From positions 1 through 64,000 of the forward strand of contig NZ_SPQK01000023.1 of the NCBI RefSeq assembly GCF_004570875.1: DNA of 64,000 nucleotides. Reading direction: 5' to 3'. A program made the position numbers and the translations under genes. Position 1 is the stretch's first letter; each line of letters starts with the position of its first letter. Shown piece after piece: positions 1 through 9,785 of this stretch. The DNA comes from Blastococcus sp. CT_GayMR16 (lineage in GTDB: Bacteria > Actinomycetota > Actinomycetes > Mycobacteriales > Geodermatophilaceae). The notes beneath the pieces are model-generated. The model was not told where the DNA came from and ran no database searches. It saw only the letters and a list, made by a program, of their open reading frames with translations.

Positions 1-575
1 CCGGCGACCGCCAGCACGACCCCCGCGGCGAGCAGCGCGCCCGTCGGGGTCAGCGCCGCCGGCGCGCAGGTCAGGACCAGAGCCGGCACGGCACGTGGCG
101 CACCCTCGCGCACCCGCGACGCCGCACGGGCGATCCAGGGCAGCGCCGCCCAGGCGAGGAGCAGCGTCCACTGACCGATGAGCAGGCGTTCGGCGAGGTA
201 GGGGCTCCAGCCGTAGACCAGCCCGGCGACCGCTGCGGCGAGCCCCCGGCGACCGTCGGCGTCGGGGGGCACCAGCCGCGCCGCTCCCAGCACGGCCGCG
301 TAGACCAGCCCGAGCAGGACCGCCTTCTGCACGAGGTCACCCGGGACGACCGCGGTCAGCAGGCCCATCACCGCGTCGACGGGCACGGCCCGGGGCAGCC
401 CGCCGCTGAGGCCGAGGGCATCGAGGTCGAGGTCCTGCCGGGGCACGAACACCATGTCGCGCAGCAGCACGAAGCCGGGGGCGAGGGCCGGTGCGGTCAC
501 GAGCAGCGCGACGCCGAGGGCCAGCAGCCGGGCCGGCCACGGCGAGCGGTCGCGGTGTGCCCACTGCGCGTCCAC
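1..575 (-). CDS. Polytopic membrane protein, 5' part only (possible glycosyltransferase-like)
   Basis: The start of a gene that runs off the left edge; about 191 residues are visible. GTG at 575 follows a good GGGGAGAGG-type ribosome site. The protein begins with a short basic segment, then a hydrophobic helix, the stretch LLRDMVFVPRQ, and further hydrophobic helices. A phrase like DMVFVPRQ after the first helix is, to my knowledge, common in large actinobacterial membrane proteins linked to cell-surface glycan synthesis (AftD-like arabinosyltransferases). Divergence from a flippase gene supports an envelope role. The catalytic region is outside the window, so the specific function is inferred and uncertain. 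Confidence 0.6.
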   Translation of the reverse strand, partial: MDAQWAHRDRSPWPARLLALGVALLVTAPALAPGFVLLRDMVFVPRQDLDLDALGLSGGLPRAVPVDAVMGLLTAVVPGDLVQKAVLLGLVYAAVLGAARLVPPDADGRRGLAAAVAGLVYGWSPYLAERLLIGQWTLLLAWAALPWIARAASRVREGAPRAVPALVLTCAPAALTPTGALLAAGVVLAVA

Positions 576-637
576 GACGTCCTCTCCCCGGTCGGAGCGG
601 TCACCGTACCGGCCGGTAACTCCGCGGGAGGGCCGAC

Positions 638-1912
638 ATGGCGGAACTGACGACCCTGGGGCCGCCGGTCCCGACCAGTGCCACCCCGGCGGTCCGGGCG
701 GTCCCCGCCGCGCTGGTGTCCGCCGCGCTGATGGGCGTGAGCGCGCTCGCCTACGTCTTCACCGTGCTCGCCGCCCGCGCGCTTGTCCCGCACGCCTACG
801 GCGAGCTGGCCGCGCTCCTGGGCGTGGCGCTGGTCGGCATCGTGCCGGCGACCGGGCTGCAGACGGCCGCGGCCCTCTACCTCGGCGGGCACCGCGGCGA
901 CGCGGCGCCGGTCGTGCGACGGCTGCACGCGACCGCGCTGGTCGCGGCCGTCTGCGTGGCGATCGTCGGCGCCGCCGCCACCGCACCGATCGTCGCGCTG
1001 CTGCACCTGCCCGACCCGGCCGCGGTCGGCTGGTTGCTGCTGCTGCTCGTCGCGCACACCGTGGTCGGCGGCTACGAGGGCATGCTGCAGGGCACCCGGC
1101 GCTACGCGCGGATGGCCGTCGTGACGACGTGCTTCGGGGTGGCGAAGCTCGTCGGCGGCACCGCCGGGCTCCTGCTCGGCGGCACGCCCACCACCGCGCT
1201 CGCGGGGATGGCACTGGGGGCGTTCCTCGGCGCCCTCGCCGGCTGGCTGGGCGCGGGGCGCCCCGGCCTCGCGCGCGGCATCGGCGCACCGGGCCGGGCA
1301 GCCCTCCGGGCCTCCGGTGCGCTGCTGGGGTTCGTGCTGCTGCTCAACCTCGACGTCCTCCTGGCCCGGCACCACCTCCCCGGTCGGCAGGCCGGCGAGT
1401 ACGCCGTGGCGGCGGTGTTCGCCAAGGTGGCCTTCTGGTTGCCGCAGGGGGTCGGCGTGGTGCTCCTCCCCCGCCTGGCCGACGCCGGCTCGCGCACGCG
1501 CGCCGTCGCTCGCGCCATCGCCGTCGTCACCGTGCTCGGCGCCGGGCTCACGGCGGTCGCGGCGCTCCTCGGCGGGCGCGCGGTGTCCCTGGTCGGCGGA
1601 TCCGCGTACGGCCCGGGCCTGGGCGGCGTCGTCTGGCTGTTCGCCCTGCTCGGCACCTTGCTGGCCGTCGCCCAGTTGCTCCTCTACTCCGGGATCGCCG
1701 CTGCCGACCGCCGTTCGGTCGTGGCCGTCTGGACGGCGGCCGTCGCCGAGTGCGTCGTCGTGGAGGCGCTGGCCGCCACCGGCCGGCTCTCCGGGCTGTC
1801 GATCGCGGGGACGGCGACGCTCGCGGCCGCCGTGCTCGTCACGACCGGCCTGGTCCGGCTCAGCCGCGGCGGGGGCGGATCAGCAGGACGCCGGCCGCGC
1901 CCGCCACGCTGA
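638..1912 (+). CDS. Oligosaccharide / lipid-linked sugar flippase (Wzx/MATE-like)
   Basis: A 424-residue protein made almost entirely of hydrophobic helices (roughly 12 membrane segments), with the small-residue-rich helices of the MOP exporter superfamily (polysaccharide biosynthesis / MurJ-like flippases). Such proteins move undecaprenyl-linked sugars across the plasma membrane. ATG at 638 is preceded by GGGAGGG. It is transcribed divergently from the truncated membrane protein at the left edge, probably sharing a 60-bp promoter region, which suggests one envelope-glycan locus. Its last 53 bp overlap, tail to tail, the 3' end of the MFS gene on the other strand. The substrate cannot be read from the sequence. 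Confidence 0.8.
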   Translation: MAELTTLGPPVPTSATPAVRAVPAALVSAALMGVSALAYVFTVLAARALVPHAYGELAALLGVALVGIVPATGLQTAAALYLGGHRGDAAPVVRRLHATALVAAVCVAIVGAAATAPIVALLHLPDPAAVGWLLLLLVAHTVVGGYEGMLQGTRRYARMAVVTTCFGVAKLVGGTAGLLLGGTPTTALAGMALGAFLGALAGWLGAGRPGLARGIGAPGRAALRASGALLGFVLLLNLDVLLARHHLPGRQAGEYAVAAVFAKVAFWLPQGVGVVLLPRLADAGSRTRAVARAIAVVTVLGAGLTAVAALLGGRAVSLVGGSAYGPGLGGVVWLFALLGTLLAVAQLLLYSGIAAADRRSVVAVWTAAVAECVVVEALAATGRLSGLSIAGTATLAAAVLVTTGLVRLSRGGGGSAGRRPRPPR

Positions 1913-3242
1913 GCAGCGCACCGGCGAGCGCGGCGGCGTTCCACCCGCTCGTCAGCCCGGCAGCGGTCCCGGCCGGCGCGCCGGACACGGTGATCAGCAC
2001 GACGAGGGTCACGCCCACCGCGGCGCCGACGTAGCGGGCGGTGTTGTTGGCCCCGCTGCCCATCGCCGCGCGTTCGGCGGGGACGTGCGCCACCGCCTCG
2101 CGGCCGAGGGCCGCGTTGGCCGCCCCGTAGCCCACGCCGAGCACCACGAGGCCGGGCAGCACCCGCAGCGCGGACCCGTCCGGGGACAGGACGGCGAGCG
2201 ACGCGAGGCCGGCCGCCGACACCGCCAGCCCGAGGGCGAGCAGCGTCCGGCCGCCGAGGGCAGGCACCCAGCGGACGGCGAGCGCGGTGACGGTGGAGAC
2301 GGCCGACCACACGAGCACGAGCAGGGTCACCGACAGCAGGCTCTCCCCCAGGGCACGCTGCAGCACCGTGGGCAGGAAGGACATCAGCCCGACGACGGCG
2401 GCCCCGGTCACGAGCGCACCGATGGACGCCCCCACGAAGCCCGGGACCCGGAAGAGCGCCAGGTCGACCAGCGGCTCGGCGAGCCTGGTCTCGACGAGGA
2501 CGAAGGCGACGAGGAGCACGCCGCCGAGGACCAGGAACGAGACGACACCGCCGGTGCCGAGCCCCGAGCGGGTGCCCACGAGCCCGACCAGCACGCAGCT
2601 CAGGGCGGCGACCAGCAGCAGCGGCCCGACGACGTCGAGGCGGCGCGGCGTCCTGGTCCCGAGATCCGGCAGCAGCAGTCGCGTCGACCCCGCGAGGACG
2701 AGGGCCAGGACCGCGGTCACTGCGTAGGTGGCCCGCCAGCCGGTGCCCGTGTCGAGCGCGACGGTGAGGATGCTGCCCAGCCCGGTGCCTGCGCCGACGC
2801 TGGCACCCCAGGCGGCGGTCGCGCGGGCGCGGGCGGGCCCGACCGGGAAGGCCGCCGAGAGGAGTCCCAGCGAGCAGGCCAGCACCCCGGCACCGCCGAC
2901 CCCCTCCAGCAGCCGCCCGGCGAGGAAGACCCCCGTCGACCCGGCGACCGCGCTGAGCACGGCCCCGAGCCCCAGCAGCACGAGCCCGCCGATGAACACC
3001 GGGCGGCGGCCCAACTGGTCGGCAGCCTCACCGGCGACGAGCAGTGCGGCCGCGAGGCCGACGCTCATCGCGCTGAGCAGCCAGGCCTGCCCGCCGGCGC
3101 CGGTACCCAGGGTGGCGGCCGTCCGCACCCCGGTGGCCAGCGGCGTCACGAAGGTGGCCAGCACGAGGAGGGTGCTCGCGGACACCGTCAGCAGGGTGCG
3201 GCGCTGCAGGCCGGGAGCTACGGACTCGGCAAGGACGACCAC
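1860..3242 (-). CDS. MFS transporter, drug-efflux type
   Basis: A 460-residue protein with the major facilitator pattern: the loop 2/3 motif around DQLGRRPVF, the helix 5 stretch AGRLLEGVGGAG, and many hydrophobic helices (12-14). It most resembles DHA-type proton-coupled drug exporters. GTG at 3242 has a weak upstream ribosome site, so the true start may be slightly downstream. It diverges from the cupin gene, and a short palindrome (GTTCG-N5-CGAAC) lies in the shared upstream region. It converges on the flippase with a 53-bp overlap. Substrate unknown. Confidence 0.85.
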   Translation of the reverse strand: MVVLAESVAPGLQRRTLLTVSASTLLVLATFVTPLATGVRTAATLGTGAGGQAWLLSAMSVGLAAALLVAGEAADQLGRRPVFIGGLVLLGLGAVLSAVAGSTGVFLAGRLLEGVGGAGVLACSLGLLSAAFPVGPARARATAAWGASVGAGTGLGSILTVALDTGTGWRATYAVTAVLALVLAGSTRLLLPDLGTRTPRRLDVVGPLLLVAALSCVLVGLVGTRSGLGTGGVVSFLVLGGVLLVAFVLVETRLAEPLVDLALFRVPGFVGASIGALVTGAAVVGLMSFLPTVLQRALGESLLSVTLLVLVWSAVSTVTALAVRWVPALGGRTLLALGLAVSAAGLASLAVLSPDGSALRVLPGLVVLGVGYGAANAALGREAVAHVPAERAAMGSGANNTARYVGAAVGVTLVVLITVSGAPAGTAAGLTSGWNAAALAGALLSVAGAAGVLLIRPRRG

Positions 3243-3300
3243 GGAGGCCCCGTCTCATTGGTTTGATTGTCGTACCGACGACTGGACCGTAGCAGCAGCG

Positions 3301-3315
3301 GTTCGGTAAACGAAC
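3301..3315. promoter_or_regulatory. Short palindrome in divergent MFS/cupin promoter region
   Basis: GTTCG, five bases, then CGAAC, within the 243-bp gap between the divergent MFS and cupin genes. The size and location suit a regulator binding site, but no regulator gene is adjacent. This is a candidate only. Confidence 0.3.
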
Positions 3316-3485
3316 TCCCTCCCGACCGCCCGGTCCGCTCCGGCGGGAACACGTCCGGGTGACCGGGACGAGTACCGGCCCGGATCACGGGGCAGGAAGA
3401 TCGTCGTCCCCCCGTGCGGGCGCGCCGCTCCGCCGAAGGAGCAGGAGCGCCGGACGGCAGCCGTACCGACGAGAGGAGCGCCGTC

Positions 3486-3887
3486 ATGGCGTCCGTCATC
3501 CACCACACGATCGCCACCGAAGCCGAGAAGAGCCCCGACTTCCGTCGCGTGCTGTGGACCGGCGAGCACACCCAGCTCGTGATCATGACCATTCCGCCGG
3601 GCGGCGAGATCGGCCTGGAGACGCACGACGACACCGACCAGATCCTGACCTTCGTCAGCGGCACGGGGAAGGCGACCGTCTCGGGGGCGGAGAAGAACGT
3701 GGCCCAGGGCGACCTGGTCGTCGTCCCCGCCGGCCACAAGCACAACTTCGTGAACACCGGCCCGCTCCCGCTGGTCCTCTACACCGTCTACGGGCCGCCC
3801 GAGCACGCCGACGGCGCGGTGCACAAGACCAAGGAGGAGGCCGACCGGCTGGAGGAAGAGGGCAAGGACGAGCCGCCGACCAGCTGA
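3486..3887 (+). CDS. Small cupin-domain protein
   Basis: A 133-residue single-domain cupin. ATG at 3486 is preceded at ideal distance by GAGAGGAG, which decides against the in-frame start 72 bp upstream. The first cupin motif is seen as GGEIGLETHDDTDQ followed by the turn SGTGKATV; the second is GDLVVVPAGHKHNF. Metal-binding histidines are likely H44, H83 and H85 (approximate numbering). It carries a polar, acidic tail rich in E and K. Cupins bind metal or small ligands; nothing here fixes the substrate. A strong hairpin terminator follows the stop. Confidence 0.85.
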   Translation: MASVIHHTIATEAEKSPDFRRVLWTGEHTQLVIMTIPPGGEIGLETHDDTDQILTFVSGTGKATVSGAEKNVAQGDLVVVPAGHKHNFVNTGPLPLVLYTVYGPPEHADGAVHKTKEEADRLEEEGKDEPPTS

Positions 3888-3915
3888 GCGGCACCACTGC
3901 TCCGCACCCGTGTCC

Positions 3916-3947
3916 CCGGGGCCGCCGTCACCGGACGGCGGCCCCGG
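3916..3947. terminator. Bidirectional hairpin between convergent genes
   Basis: A perfect 14-bp G/C stem with a four-base loop (ACCG) between the cupin gene and the opposing membrane-protein gene. The stop codon of the latter lies inside the stem. There is no U tract, as is usual in high-GC actinobacteria. Confidence 0.7.
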
Positions 3948-4569
3948 CGGGTTCTCGGCTCACCAGGCGGACCAGCCCGAGGCCGGTGACCGCGCCGACC
4001 GTCACGGCCATCAGCGCCCCGCCGACCGCGCCGATCAGGGCCGTCGCCACCCCGTTCTGCCCCGGATGCCAGAGCGGTGTGGTCACGAGGGTGAACAGCC
4101 CCAGGCCGGCCACCCAGGCGAGGGCGTTCCACCCCACCCACTGGGCGCTCCCCCGGACGTGGTGCCGCAGCACGGACCACTGCGCGACGCCGATCGATGC
4201 CAGCAGCAGGACCCCGCCGACCACGGCCAGCGCCCCGGAGACGGCGATGGGCAGTCGGCTCAGCGAATCCCAGAACACGCTCGGCGCCATGCCGATCGTC
4301 CAGGCCGCGGCGGCGGCCGCGGCGGTGCGCGCGATCCAGGCACCGCCGACCGGCCAGCCGAGCGCGGAGCGCAGGACCCGGCTCTGCGCATAGCCGAGGA
4401 TCGCGCCTTCCACGCCGCCCGCGGCGACGAACACGACCAGCCGGATGCCGTCACCGGCGCCGCCGGGGAGCAGCACCGCCACGGTCGCAGGCACGAGGAA
4501 GCCCGCGGTCTCCCCTGCCGCCGTGGCAACTGTCCAGCGGCGCCAGAGGCCGTCAGTCGGGCTGCTCAC
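3928..4569 (-). CDS. Hypothetical membrane protein, about six helices
   Basis: A 213-residue hydrophobic protein with about six membrane segments and no catalytic motif I recognise. The loop WSVLRHHVRGSAQWVGWN resembles repeats in actinobacterial integral membrane proteins of unknown role. The GTG start at 4569 lies inside the 3' end of the universal stress protein gene (17-bp overlap), so the two are probably translated from one message with the stress protein first. That context hints at a stress link but no more. Confidence 0.75.
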   Translation of the reverse strand: MSSPTDGLWRRWTVATAAGETAGFLVPATVAVLLPGGAGDGIRLVVFVAAGGVEGAILGYAQSRVLRSALGWPVGGAWIARTAAAAAAAWTIGMAPSVFWDSLSRLPIAVSGALAVVGGVLLLASIGVAQWSVLRHHVRGSAQWVGWNALAWVAGLGLFTLVTTPLWHPGQNGVATALIGAVGGALMAVTVGAVTGLGLVRLVSREPAGAAVR

Positions 4570-5470
4570 CGGTCCGGTCCGGAGGGACGACCATCACCGG
4601 GCAGCGGGCATGGACGACGCAGTGCAGGGCGATCGACCCGAGCAGCATCCCCCGGATCGCCCCGAGTCCGCGGCTGCCCACGACCAGGAGGCCCGCGCCT
4701 TCGGACTCGCCGACGAGCACGTCACCCGCCGGGCCCTCGACGGCCGTCGTCCGGACCGCGACGGTCGAGCGCGCCGGCACGACGTCGGCCACCATCGCTT
4801 CGGCCGCGCGCCGGGTGTCCTCCTGCATCTGCGCCGGCGGCGGGATGACCACGACGTAGGAGTCGCTCCAGTAGCTGGTGGCCGAGAACGCGGCGACCGC
4901 GGCCACCTCCGCGCCCAGGCCGCCGGCCTCGGTGAGGGCCCGCGCCAGCGCCTCCCGGGAACCCTCGGAACCGTCCAGTCCGACCACCACCCGCGGCCGC
5001 GCCGACGCGGCCGCGGCACGTGGATGGACGACGACCACCGGGCAGCGCGCATGGGTCACGGTGTGCAGCGCCACGGACCCGAGCACCGTGCTCCTCACCG
5101 GCCCCCGCCCCCGGCTGCCCACGACGAGCAGGTCGGCGCCCTCCGCCGCGGCCAGCAGCTGGCGGGCCGCCGCCCCTGGTAGCACCACGACGTCGACCTG
5201 GGCCGGCCCGTCGCCGGACTCGGACCGAACCTCCTCGATGAGCGCCCGCACGCGGACCTCGGTGTCGGCCCGGACCGCATCGACCCGTCGCTCGTCGATC
5301 AGGTTGGGGTCGGCCCAGTACGCCTCCACCGGAAAGGTCGACACGACCTGCAGCCGGGCTCCCCTCCGCGCCGCGTCGGTCATCGCCCACACGAGTGCGA
5401 CCCGGGCGCCCGTGGACCCATCGACCCCGACCACGACCCGGGTGCCCGATTGCTCCGCGGCGCCACCCAC
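4553..5470 (-). CDS. Universal stress protein, two tandem UspA domains
   Basis: A 305-residue protein with two Usp domains (about residues 8-145 and 155-300). Each has the ATP-binding signature G-2x-G-9x-G-S: GSRGRGPVRSTVLGS in the first and GSRGLGAIRGMLLGS in the second. Each begins with VVVG(V/L)DGS. Tandem Usp proteins of this size are abundant in actinobacteria and respond to hypoxia or stationary phase. GTG at 5470 has AGGAGG seven bases upstream, which fixes the start. Long open reading continues upstream in this frame but is non-coding. It is co-oriented with the downstream membrane protein and divergent from the flavodoxin-like gene. Confidence 0.92.
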   Translation of the reverse strand: MGGAAEQSGTRVVVGVDGSTGARVALVWAMTDAARRGARLQVVSTFPVEAYWADPNLIDERRVDAVRADTEVRVRALIEEVRSESGDGPAQVDVVVLPGAAARQLLAAAEGADLLVVGSRGRGPVRSTVLGSVALHTVTHARCPVVVVHPRAAAASARPRVVVGLDGSEGSREALARALTEAGGLGAEVAAVAAFSATSYWSDSYVVVIPPPAQMQEDTRRAAEAMVADVVPARSTVAVRTTAVEGPAGDVLVGESEGAGLLVVGSRGLGAIRGMLLGSIALHCVVHARCPVMVVPPDRTGEQPD

Positions 5471-5602
5471 GTGTCCTCCTCCGGGTCCGATCCCCGTGAC
5501 CCCCGCAGGCTGCTCCCGCCGACGACCTCGCACAACACCCTCCCGCACCTTGCGTCCGCGGGCTCCGGTCGGCCACGGTGGGTCCTTCCGAGGAGGTGGC
5601 GC

Positions 5603-6148
5603 ATGACGGCGTCCGAGCCGGTCGATGGACCCCGGGTCCTGGTCGTCGTCGCGACCAAGCACGGCTCGACCCGCGGGATCGCCGAGGCGATCGTCCGTGG
5701 CCTGGCCGACTGTGCGGCGGGCCGGGAGCTGGGCCTGACCGCCCTGCTCCAGGAGGCCGAGCACGCACCCGGGCCGGCCGGTTTCGCAGCGGTCGTCGTC
5801 GGCAGCGCCGTCTACGTCGGTCGGTGGCGGGATCCGGCACGGAACTGGGTGGGCGCGCACGCCGAGGCCCTGCGGGAGCGGCCGGTCTGGCTGTTCTCCA
5901 GCGGGCCGATCGGTGCACCGCCCTTCCCGCCGGACGAGCCGCACGACGTCGCTCCGTTGATGCAGTTGACGGGTGCGCGGGGGCATCGGGTCTTTCCCGG
6001 GCGACTGGACAAGGACCTGCTGAGCTTCGGCGAGCGCGCGATGGTGACCGCGATGCGGGCGCCGACGGGCGACTTCCGGGATTGGGACGCCGTAGGGGCG
6101 TGGGCCGGTGAGGTTGCCGCAGAGCTGCGGGCCCTGCGTCCCGGCTAG
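5603..6148 (+). CDS. Flavodoxin-domain protein (HemG/flavodoxin_5 type)
   Basis: A 181-residue cytoplasmic protein. The FMN phosphate-binding loop is visible near the N-terminus as VVVATKHGSTRGIAEAI, followed by the flavodoxin strand VVVGSAVYVGRW and the loop FSSGPIG. Menaquinone-dependent protoporphyrinogen oxidases and other flavodoxin-like electron carriers share this arrangement; the exact partner is not evident. ATG at 5603 follows AGGAGG at 5591. It diverges from the Usp gene and converges on ackA, where the two TAG stop codons overlap by four bases. Confidence 0.85.
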   Translation: MTASEPVDGPRVLVVVATKHGSTRGIAEAIVRGLADCAAGRELGLTALLQEAEHAPGPAGFAAVVVGSAVYVGRWRDPARNWVGAHAEALRERPVWLFSSGPIGAPPFPPDEPHDVAPLMQLTGARGHRVFPGRLDKDLLSFGERAMVTAMRAPTGDFRDWDAVGAWAGEVAAELRALRPG

Positions 6149-7239
6149 CCCAGGACGGCGGACACCTGCCGCCGGATCTCCAGGTCCTCCCGGGCCGTGA
6201 CGACGACGGTCCGCACCGCCACCCCGGGCGCACTGATGTCGGCATCCGCCGTCGTCGCCCGGTTGAGCTCGGCATCGACCGCCGCGCCGAGGTAGCCCAG
6301 CGACTCCGCCAGTGCCGCCCGCACCTCCCAGGAGTGCTCCCCCACGCCGCCGGTGAGCACCAGCAGGTCCAGGCCCCCGATGGCGGCGGTCATCGCGGCG
6401 GTCTCCCGCGCCAGCCGGTGCAGGTAGACGTCGAACGCCAGCACGCACGCCTCGTCGCCGGCCGCGCGGCCGGTCAGCACCTCGCGCAGGTCGCCGGACG
6501 TCCCGGACAGCCCCTTGAGCCCGGAGCGGTGCTCGAGGACGTCGCCGAGTTCGGCCGGTGGCACCGGGCCGTGCTCGAGCAGCCACAGCAGCAGCCCCGG
6601 GTCGAGGGTGCCCGGGCGGGTGTTCATGACCAGGCCGGCCAACGGGGTGAAGCCCATCGTGGTGTCGACCGAGACCCCGCCCCGCACCGCCGCGAGCGAG
6701 GCGCCGGCACCCAGGTGGCAGGTCACGATCCGCAGCTCGCCGGCCGGCCGCCCGACGAGCTCGGCTCCGCGCCGGACGGCGTGGGCGTGCGAGAGGCCGT
6801 GGAAGCCGTACCGGCGCAGTCCCCACCGCTCGTTCCACTCCCGCGGCACCGCGTACGTGCGGGCGGCCGGCGACAGGGTGGCGTGGAAGGTGGTGTCGAA
6901 GCAGGCCACGGCCGGCACGTCCGGCAGCAGCTCGCGCACCGAGCGGAGCCCGGCCACTGCGCGCGGGTTGTGCAGCGGCGCGAGCGAGCTGATCGAGGAC
7001 AGGTAGGCCACCAGTGGCTCGTCGACCCGCGCCGGACCGGTGTACCGGGGGCCGCCGTGCACCACCCGGTGCCCCACGGCGTCGACCTGGCCGCAGCCGG
7101 CGAGAAAGGCGGTGAGCGGCTCCAGGTGCCCCTCGCCCTGCCACGCCTCCACGGTGGTGGCCGAGGTGACGGCGCCCTCGGCGTCCAGCCGGGCCAGCTT
7201 CAGGCTGCTGGACCCGGCGTTGACGACGAGGAGATTCAC
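6145..7239 (-). CDS. ackA: Acetate kinase
   Basis: A 364-residue ASKHA-fold kinase that interconverts acetyl phosphate + ADP with acetate + ATP. Visible motifs are NAGSSSLK at residues 7-14, GHRVVHGG, the loop [15 protein letters not shown], and the nucleotide-site phrases HLGAGAS and MGFTPLAG. It is somewhat shorter than the ~400-residue enteric enzyme. GTG at 7239 overlaps the phosphoketolase TGA in a four-base GTGA, so the two are translationally coupled. Downstream of Xfp the expected role is to cash the acetyl phosphate made by phosphoketolase as ATP. Confidence 0.95.
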   Translation of the reverse strand: MNLLVVNAGSSSLKLARLDAEGAVTSATTVEAWQGEGHLEPLTAFLAGCGQVDAVGHRVVHGGPRYTGPARVDEPLVAYLSSISSLAPLHNPRAVAGLRSVRELLPDVPAVACFDTTFHATLSPAARTYAVPREWNERWGLRRYGFHGLSHAHAVRRGAELVGRPAGELRIVTCHLGAGASLAAVRGGVSVDTTMGFTPLAGLVMNTRPGTLDPGLLLWLLEHGPVPPAELGDVLEHRSGLKGLSGTSGDLREVLTGRAAGDEACVLAFDVYLHRLARETAAMTAAIGGLDLLVLTGGVGEHSWEVRAALAESLGYLGAAVDAELNRATTADADISAPGVAVRTVVVTAREDLEIRRQVSAVLG

Positions 7240-9680
7240 GCCTCGGGCTCGTGCAGCGGCTCGTTCTCCCCGGTGAGCTGCGGTCCCGGGTCGGCTCCCC
7301 ACTGCCAGTTCCGGATCTCGGGCAGGTCCTCGCCGTGGCTGCGCACGTACTGCCGGTGCTCGATCAGCTTGTTCCGCAGCTCGTCGCGGGCATGTGCGGC
7401 GACGGGCCCCAGTCGCCGGACCCGGTCGATCACGTCGATCGCCAGGTCGAAGCGGTCCAGCCGGTTCAGCACGCACATGTCGAAGGGCGTCGTCGTCGTC
7501 CCCTCCTCGACGTACCCGCGGACGTGGAAGTTCTCGTGGTTGGTCCGGCGGTAGGTCAGCCGGTGGATCAGCCACGGATAGCCGTGGTAGGCGAAGATCA
7601 CCGGCCGGTCGGCGGTGAAGTAGGAGTCGAACGCCGCGTCGTCGAGGCCGTGCGGGTGCTCGCGGTCGTCCTGCAGCCGCATCAGGTCGACGACGTTGAC
7701 CACCCGGATTCGCAGGTCGGGGAAGTAGCCCCGCAGGATCTCCACCGCGGCCAGGGTCTCCATCGTCGGCACGTCACCCGCGCAGGCCATGACGACGTCG
7801 GGTGCGACCCCGTCGTCGCTGCTGGCCCAGTTCCAGATGCCGATGCCCTTCGTGCAGTGCTCCACGGCGTCCGGCATGTCCAGGTACTGCAGCTGCGGCT
7901 GCTTCCCGGCGACGATCACGTTGATGTACTGCCGGCTGCGCAGGCAGTGGTCGGCCACCGACAGCAGCGTGTTCGCGTCCGGGGGCAGGTAGACGCGGAC
8001 GACCTCCGCCTTCTTGTTGACGACGTGGTCGATGAAGCCGGGGTCCTGGTGGGAGAACCCGTTGTTGTCCTGCCGCCAGACGTGCGAGGTGAGCAGGTAG
8101 TTCAGCGAGGCGATCGGGCGGCGCCACGGGATGCCGTTGGTGACCTTGAGCCACTTGGCGTGCTGGTTGACCATGGAGTCGACGATGTGGACGAACGCCT
8201 CGTAGCAGGAGAAGAACCCGTGCCGGCCGGTCAGCAGGTACCCCTCCAGCCACCCCTGGCAGGTGTGCTCGGAGAGGATCTCCATGACCCGGCCGTCGGG
8301 TGCGAGATGGTCGTCGCCGGGCAGCAGCTCGGCGTCCCATGTCCGGTCGGTCGCCTCGAGGATCGCGCCGAGCCGGTTGGAGTTGTTCTCGTCGGGTGAG
8401 AAGACCCGGAAGTTCGACAGATTGTCCCGCATGACGTCGCGGAGGAACGTGCCGAGCACCCGGGTCGACTCGACGTCGCCGGTCCCCGGGTGCGGGACGG
8501 GGACGGCGTAGTCGCGGAAGTCCGGCATCCGCAGGGGCCGCAACAGCAGACCCCCGTTGGCGTGCGGGGTGGCGCTCATCCGCCGCTCCCCCACCGGGTG
8601 CAGGTCGCGGATCGCGGGGACCGGCGCACCGTTGGAGTCGAAGAGCTCCTCGGGCCGGTAGCTGCGCATCCACTCCTCGAGAACGGCGCGGTGGCCGTCG
8701 TCGGCGCGGGCATTGGTAAACGGCACCTGGTGGCTCCGCCAGCTGCCCTCGACCTGCACCCCGTCGACCGTTTTCGGCCCCGTCCAGCCCTTCGGGGAGC
8801 GCAGCACGATCATCGGCCAGCGCGGGCGCGCGGTGTCGCCGTCCTCGCGAGCCCGTCGCTGGATCGCGGCGATCTCGTCCAGGCACCGGTCGAGCGTGGC
8901 GGCGAACTGCTGGTGCATCAGTTCCGGATCGTCACCCTCCACCACGTGCGGCGCGTAGCCGTATCCGGAGAGCAGGTCGTGCAGCTCCGCGGCGGGGATC
9001 CGGGCCAGGACGGTCGGATTGGCGATCTTGTAGCCGTTAAGGTGCAGGATCGGGAGGACGGCGCCGTCGCGGCCCGCGTCGAGGAACTTGTTGGCGTGCC
9101 AGCTGGCCGCGAGTGGCCCGGTCTCGGCCTCCCCGTCGCCGACGACCGCGGCCACGATCAGGTCGGGATTGTCGAAGGCCGCCCCGTAGGCGTGCGAGAG
9201 CGCGTACCCCAGCTCACCGCCCTCGTGGATCGACCCCGGCGTCTCCGGCGCGACGTGGCTCGGGATGCCACCGGGGAAGGAGAACTGGGTGAACAGGCGG
9301 TCCATCCCCGCGGCGTCCTGGGTGACCTCGGGATAGACCTCGGTGTAGGTGCCCTCGAGCCAGGCGGCCGCGACCGGTCCGGGCCCGCCGTGCCCGGGTC
9401 CCATCACGTACATGAGCTGGAGGTCCCGGGCGCGGATGACCCGGTTGAGGTGGGCGTAGACGAAGTTCAGCCCAGGCGTCGTCCCCCAGTGCCCGAGCAA
9501 CCGGGGCTTGACGTGTTCGGGGCGCAGCGGTTCGCGCAGCAGCGGGTTGTCCATCAGGTAGATCTGCCCGACGGCGAGATAGTTGGCCGCGCGCCACCAG
9601 GCGTGGATCGCGGCCAGTTCTCCCTCGCCGAGCGGTCCGGCGGTCGAGATGTCCGGTTCGACTGCTGTCGGAGTCGCCAT
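7236..9680 (-). CDS. xfp: Xylulose-5-phosphate / fructose-6-phosphate phosphoketolase
   Basis: An 814-residue thiamine-diphosphate enzyme, the usual length for the family. It splits xylulose-5-P (and often fructose-6-P) with phosphate into acetyl phosphate and an aldose phosphate. Visible features are [17 protein letters not shown] and GPGHGGPG near the N-terminus, the ThDP/Mg motif GDGEAETGP near residue 180, and the long conserved C-terminal region including [13 protein letters not shown] and HPHGL. ATG at 9680 was chosen because the conserved N-terminus begins just after it. First gene of the xfp-ackA operon; a TAGCCT -10-like hexamer lies just upstream on the minus strand. Confidence 0.95.
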   Translation of the reverse strand: MATPTAVEPDISTAGPLGEGELAAIHAWWRAANYLAVGQIYLMDNPLLREPLRPEHVKPRLLGHWGTTPGLNFVYAHLNRVIRARDLQLMYVMGPGHGGPGPVAAAWLEGTYTEVYPEVTQDAAGMDRLFTQFSFPGGIPSHVAPETPGSIHEGGELGYALSHAYGAAFDNPDLIVAAVVGDGEAETGPLAASWHANKFLDAGRDGAVLPILHLNGYKIANPTVLARIPAAELHDLLSGYGYAPHVVEGDDPELMHQQFAATLDRCLDEIAAIQRRAREDGDTARPRWPMIVLRSPKGWTGPKTVDGVQVEGSWRSHQVPFTNARADDGHRAVLEEWMRSYRPEELFDSNGAPVPAIRDLHPVGERRMSATPHANGGLLLRPLRMPDFRDYAVPVPHPGTGDVESTRVLGTFLRDVMRDNLSNFRVFSPDENNSNRLGAILEATDRTWDAELLPGDDHLAPDGRVMEILSEHTCQGWLEGYLLTGRHGFFSCYEAFVHIVDSMVNQHAKWLKVTNGIPWRRPIASLNYLLTSHVWRQDNNGFSHQDPGFIDHVVNKKAEVVRVYLPPDANTLLSVADHCLRSRQYINVIVAGKQPQLQYLDMPDAVEHCTKGIGIWNWASSDDGVAPDVVMACAGDVPTMETLAAVEILRGYFPDLRIRVVNVVDLMRLQDDREHPHGLDDAAFDSYFTADRPVIFAYHGYPWLIHRLTYRRTNHENFHVRGYVEEGTTTTPFDMCVLNRLDRFDLAIDVIDRVRRLGPVAAHARDELRNKLIEHRQYVRSHGEDLPEIRNWQWGADPGPQLTGENEPLHEPEA

Positions 9681-9785
9681 CCGGCGGAGGCTAGCGGCGC
9701 CCGGTGAACTCCAGTAGTCCCCGTTGGCCCCCGACGAGTCGGAGCAGCAGACTCGGGACACCCGTCGACCGGAAGGACCGCCACC

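Noticed and set aside
454-2034. Long open frames on both strands overlapping the flippase gene
   Set aside because: Translations are runs of R, A, P and G without family motifs; they are frame shadows created by high GC content.
5471-5602. Possible DosR-type box between the Usp and flavodoxin genes
   Set aside because: No match to the GGGACTTTNGTCCC-like pattern was found on either strand.
5471-7144. Open reading upstream of the universal stress protein in the same frame
   Set aside because: Sequence before GTG 5470 is shadow of ackA and the flavodoxin gene; a clear ribosome site precedes 5470.
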